Below, piece by piece: positions 61,715-64,000 of a stretch of 64,000 bases of DNA. The first letter of the stretch is position 1. The number at the start of each line of letters is the position of its first letter. Made by a program: the position numbers and the translations under genes. Source of the stretch: Sphingomonadales bacterium (GTDB lineage: Bacteria > Pseudomonadota > Alphaproteobacteria > Sphingomonadales > Sphingomonadaceae). The stretch is taken from the NCBI GenBank assembly GCA_028289885.1, contig JAQGKX010000073.1, forward strand, positions 1 through 64,000, in the 5' to 3' direction. The notes beneath the pieces were generated by a model that saw nothing but the letters and a program-made list of their open reading frames with translations, made no database searches and was not told the origin of the DNA.

Positions 61715-62272
61715 ATGAGTGCGGATGGATTGCTGGCTGCCCTTATGGACGACCGGGCGATGTTGCTGCGTTTCCTGATCGCGCGCGGTGCCTTGCAAAC
61801 GGAGGGCGAGGATATCCTGCAGGATCTCTTTCTGAAACTTGGATCGACGCAGATTGGCCCTGTCAGCGAGCCAAAGGCCTATCTTTATCGCATGGCGCAC
61901 AATCTGCTGAATGACCGGAAGCGCACTGCTGCACGACAGAAAACGCGCGAATCCACATGGGCATCAACGCGTGTCGGGGTGGACGGGCAGTCGCTTTCAG
62001 CCGCGTCGGCCGAAGAAAGCCTGATTCAGCGCGAGCGGCTGCAAGCTGTCGAAGATACGCTGGCCGGGCTGCCCGAACGCACGTCGGCTATCCTGCGGCA
62101 GTACCGTATCGACGGTGTGTCGCAAAAGGCTATCGCCGCAAATCTAGGCATCACGATCAGCGCAGTCGAAAAGCATTTGCAGCGCGCCTATCGCGCGATC
62201 CTCGACGTGCGCCGTCATCTGGATGCGGATATCGACGATCAGCGGCGTCTTGGCACAAAGGGCGGAAACTGA
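61715..62272 (+). CDS. ECF RNA polymerase sigma factor (FecI-like)
   Basis: A 185-residue sigma-70 ECF protein with region 2 (EDILQDLFLKLGSTQ, AYLYRMAHNLLNDRKR) and region 4 (LAGLPERTSAILRQYRIDGV, SQKAIAANLGITISAVEKHL helix-turn-helix). It should drive transcription of the receptor operon when released from the FecR protein encoded next. Its ATG is 15 bases after the RND stop, so it may also be read through from the efflux operon. Confidence 0.93.
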   Translation: MSADGLLAALMDDRAMLLRFLIARGALQTEGEDILQDLFLKLGSTQIGPVSEPKAYLYRMAHNLLNDRKRTAARQKTRESTWASTRVGVDGQSLSAASAEESLIQRERLQAVEDTLAGLPERTSAILRQYRIDGVSQKAIAANLGITISAVEKHLQRAYRAILDVRRHLDADIDDQRRLGTKGGN

Positions 62273-62274
62273 TC

Positions 62275-63228
62275 ATGAGCGAAGCAGGAGAACCGACGGA
62301 TACCGATGCCATTGAGGCACGGGCAATTGCGTGGCACTTCGATCTTTGCGACGCGGACGCTGGAGGGTGGGAAGATTTTACAACCTGGCTTGAGGCGGAT
62401 AGCCGACATGTTGCCGCCTACGACCGAGTGCTTGCTGCCGAAAACGACATTGATAATGCGCTGCCGATGTTTTTGGTGGCTGCGAATGAAAATTACAACG
62501 ACGGTGGGCGTGGTCGCGGACGATGGTTGGGCGCAGGGGCGGGGTTCGCCGCTGCCGCTGCGATTGCCGTGTTTTATTCAGGGTTGGGAGGTTCCCATCC
62601 TGAACCTTTCGACATCGCGACGAGACCCGGTCAACAGCGGGCCGTGACACTCAAGGATGGGACGCAGATCGCCCTTAACGGAAGCAGCCTGGTCACCCTG
62701 GATCGCCGTAATCCCCGGCTTGCGCTGTTAAAATCGGGCGAAGCCACTTTCACCGTGATGCACGATGAAAAGGCACCATTTACCGTCAGTGTCGGAGATC
62801 GCCGGATCGAAGATGTCGGCACAATATTTAACGTGGTCGCTGTCGGCAAATCCGTGACGGTGGCGGTTAAAGAAGGCAGCGTTCGCTACACCTCTGGCGC
62901 AAATAATGTCCCCTTGAAGCGTGGGCAGAGCTTGACGGACACTGGTGATAGTGGCCCGATTATCATTGGTAACAGGGCGACCGACACGGTCGCATCGTGG
63001 CGAACGGGGCGACTGGACTATGACATGCAGCCGCTTGGCACCGTTGCACAGGATCTCGCCCGCTATCTCGGGGTACCAGTTACGATCGACACGTCGCTTG
63101 CCGCGCGACAGTTCAGCGGCACGATCCAGATCGACAGGGATCGTCCCCGCTTTTTCGCGCGCCTCGGTAAGTTGCTGGGTGTAAAGGCAAGTCCGGATGG
63201 CAACGGCTGGAAGCTTACAGCGCGATAA
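62275..63228 (+). CDS. FecR-family anti-sigma factor/signal transducer
   Basis: A 317-residue protein: DUF4880-type N-terminal domain (EARAIAWHFDLCDADAGGWE, FTTWLEADSRHVAAYDRV), a membrane helix (about 83-101) and a periplasmic FecR domain (RPGQQRAVTLKDGTQIALNG, GEATFTVMHDEKAPFTVSVG). It holds the sigma factor until the STN domain of the receptor signals. The ATG at 62275 lies 2 bases after the sigma-factor stop. The receptor starts 1 base after its own stop. Confidence 0.93.
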   Translation: MSEAGEPTDTDAIEARAIAWHFDLCDADAGGWEDFTTWLEADSRHVAAYDRVLAAENDIDNALPMFLVAANENYNDGGRGRGRWLGAGAGFAAAAAIAVFYSGLGGSHPEPFDIATRPGQQRAVTLKDGTQIALNGSSLVTLDRRNPRLALLKSGEATFTVMHDEKAPFTVSVGDRRIEDVGTIFNVVAVGKSVTVAVKEGSVRYTSGANNVPLKRGQSLTDTGDSGPIIIGNRATDTVASWRTGRLDYDMQPLGTVAQDLARYLGVPVTIDTSLAARQFSGTIQIDRDRPRFFARLGKLLGVKASPDGNGWKLTAR

Positions 63229-63229
63229 T

Positions 63230-64000
63230 ATGCGCAAATGGTGTGTTGCCGTGGCTGCTATCGGCCTGTCGGTTACGCCTGCAACAGCAAAGACCGGGCA
63301 GGTTTTCGACATTCCAGCGGGGAATGTGGGAACTGCTCTCGTCATTTTCGGCAGGCAAGCCGGATGGAACGTTGGCCTGACCGACCCGGCGCTCGCGCGT
63401 CGCCCATCGAACGGGGTAAGGGGTCGCCACAAGCCGATCGAGGCGCTTCGTCTTCTGCTCCGGTTGACAGGCGCGAATTTCGCGATGCTCGATGACCATT
63501 CGGCGAAAGTGTTTGCGGAACGTCGGTCCGAGGTGCGCCCGCCCCAGGCGATGCACCAGACAGACACCGGCCCGGGCGCCGAAATCCTTGTGATCGCCAG
63601 CAAACAACAAACCCCTCTTGTGCGGTTCCCCGGAACGGTAACGGTGGTCAGTCTGGATGCCGCGTCTCCGTCGTCGAACAGTGCGCAGGGAACGGCAGCA
63701 CTCGTTGCGCGGCTTCCCATGCTATCATCGACCGAGCTGGGGCCGGGGCGCAACAAGGTCTTCATTCGCGGCATTGCCGACAGCAGCTTCAATGGCGCGT
63801 CGCAGTCCACGATCGGTCATTATCTTGGCGACGCAAGGCTGACTTTCAACGCGCCCGACCCCGATCTCAACCTGTATGACATGGACCGCGTCGAGGTTCT
63901 CGAAGGGCCGCAGGGCACGATCTATGGGACCGGGACGCTCGGTGGGATCATCCGGTTCGTGCCCAACGCTCCCGATATGACCCATGTGAAGGGGTCGCTC
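63230..64000 (+). CDS. STN-domain TonB-dependent receptor (3' truncated by window)
   Basis: The frame is open from ATG 63230 to the last base (257 codons) and continues beyond the window. A signal peptide (SVTPATAKTG, about residue 20) is followed by an STN signalling domain (about 23-90: QVFDIPAGNVGTALVIFGR, EALRLLLRLTGANFAML), a TonB-box-like AEILVIA and the start of the plug domain (LVARLPMLSSTELGPGRN, VEVLEGPQGTIYGTGTLGG). It is the FecA-type partner of the sigma/FecR pair and signals when its ligand binds. The ligand is not evident; Fe-siderophore is the commonest. Confidence 0.92.
   Translation, partial: MRKWCVAVAAIGLSVTPATAKTGQVFDIPAGNVGTALVIFGRQAGWNVGLTDPALARRPSNGVRGRHKPIEALRLLLRLTGANFAMLDDHSAKVFAERRSEVRPPQAMHQTDTGPGAEILVIASKQQTPLVRFPGTVTVVSLDAASPSSNSAQGTAALVARLPMLSSTELGPGRNKVFIRGIADSSFNGASQSTIGHYLGDARLTFNAPDPDLNLYDMDRVEVLEGPQGTIYGTGTLGGIIRFVPNAPDMTHVKGSL

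Overview
The window is a stretch of a high-GC alphaproteobacterial chromosome, most likely from the order Sphingomonadales. The pointers are a complete hopanoid locus, five TonB-dependent receptors (TBDRs) in 64 kb, a FecI/FecR/TBDR unit, a FadL porin and many tightly overlapping genes. I cannot place it to genus from the sequence alone. I see no tRNA, rRNA, CRISPR array or insertion sequence.

Layout. 1-2647: fatty-acid genes (3' end of an acyl-CoA dehydrogenase, a DUF2147 protein, FadL). 2785-6335: an OpgG-type periplasmic glucan protein translationally coupled to a TBDR. 6485-12306: a five-gene signalling operon in which every junction overlaps: EAL phosphodiesterase, LysM lipoprotein, transmembrane Ser/Thr kinase, TagH-type FHA protein and PP2C phosphatase. 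It looks like the phosphorylation module of a type VI secretion system, but no secretion genes are present. 12349-13011: a HAD phosphatase.

13008-32823: the hopanoid region. hpnI-J-K-L run leftward (BHT-glucosamine and cyclitol-ether side-chain tailoring and a membrane protein). hpnA-B-C-D-E-shc-G run rightward (FPP to squalene to hopene, and side-chain steps). hpnH-ispH run leftward, hpnM-mlaA rightward (lipid traffic), and a DUF2141 gene-hpnN pair leftward. hpnD carries an in-frame TAG near its 5' end, and hpnA appears to start at CTG. Between mlaA and hpnN, two small divergent orphan genes are bracketed by three copies of a short dispersed repeat.

32951-53942: an accessory envelope region dominated by TBDRs paired with secreted phosphoesterases: TBDR + glycerophosphodiesterase, TBDR + NPP-type phosphodiesterase, and TBDR + class A acid phosphatase. 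A CYTH/CHAD protein lies among them, with a diguanylate cyclase, an HWE histidine kinase, a DUF885 hydrolase, several small envelope proteins and the frameshifted remnant of another TBDR.

54091-61699: an OmpR-type response regulator and sensor kinase followed by a three-part RND efflux system in which both the outer-membrane and the periplasmic subunits are lipoproteins. 61715-64000: ECF sigma factor, FecR anti-sigma factor and the first 257 codons of an STN-domain TBDR that runs off the window.

The most unusual points are the amber codon in hpnD, the orphan EAL/kinase/FHA/phosphatase operon, the OpgG-TBDR couple, the repeated TBDR-phosphoesterase pairing, and the repeat-bracketed small genes at 28.9-29.7 kb.
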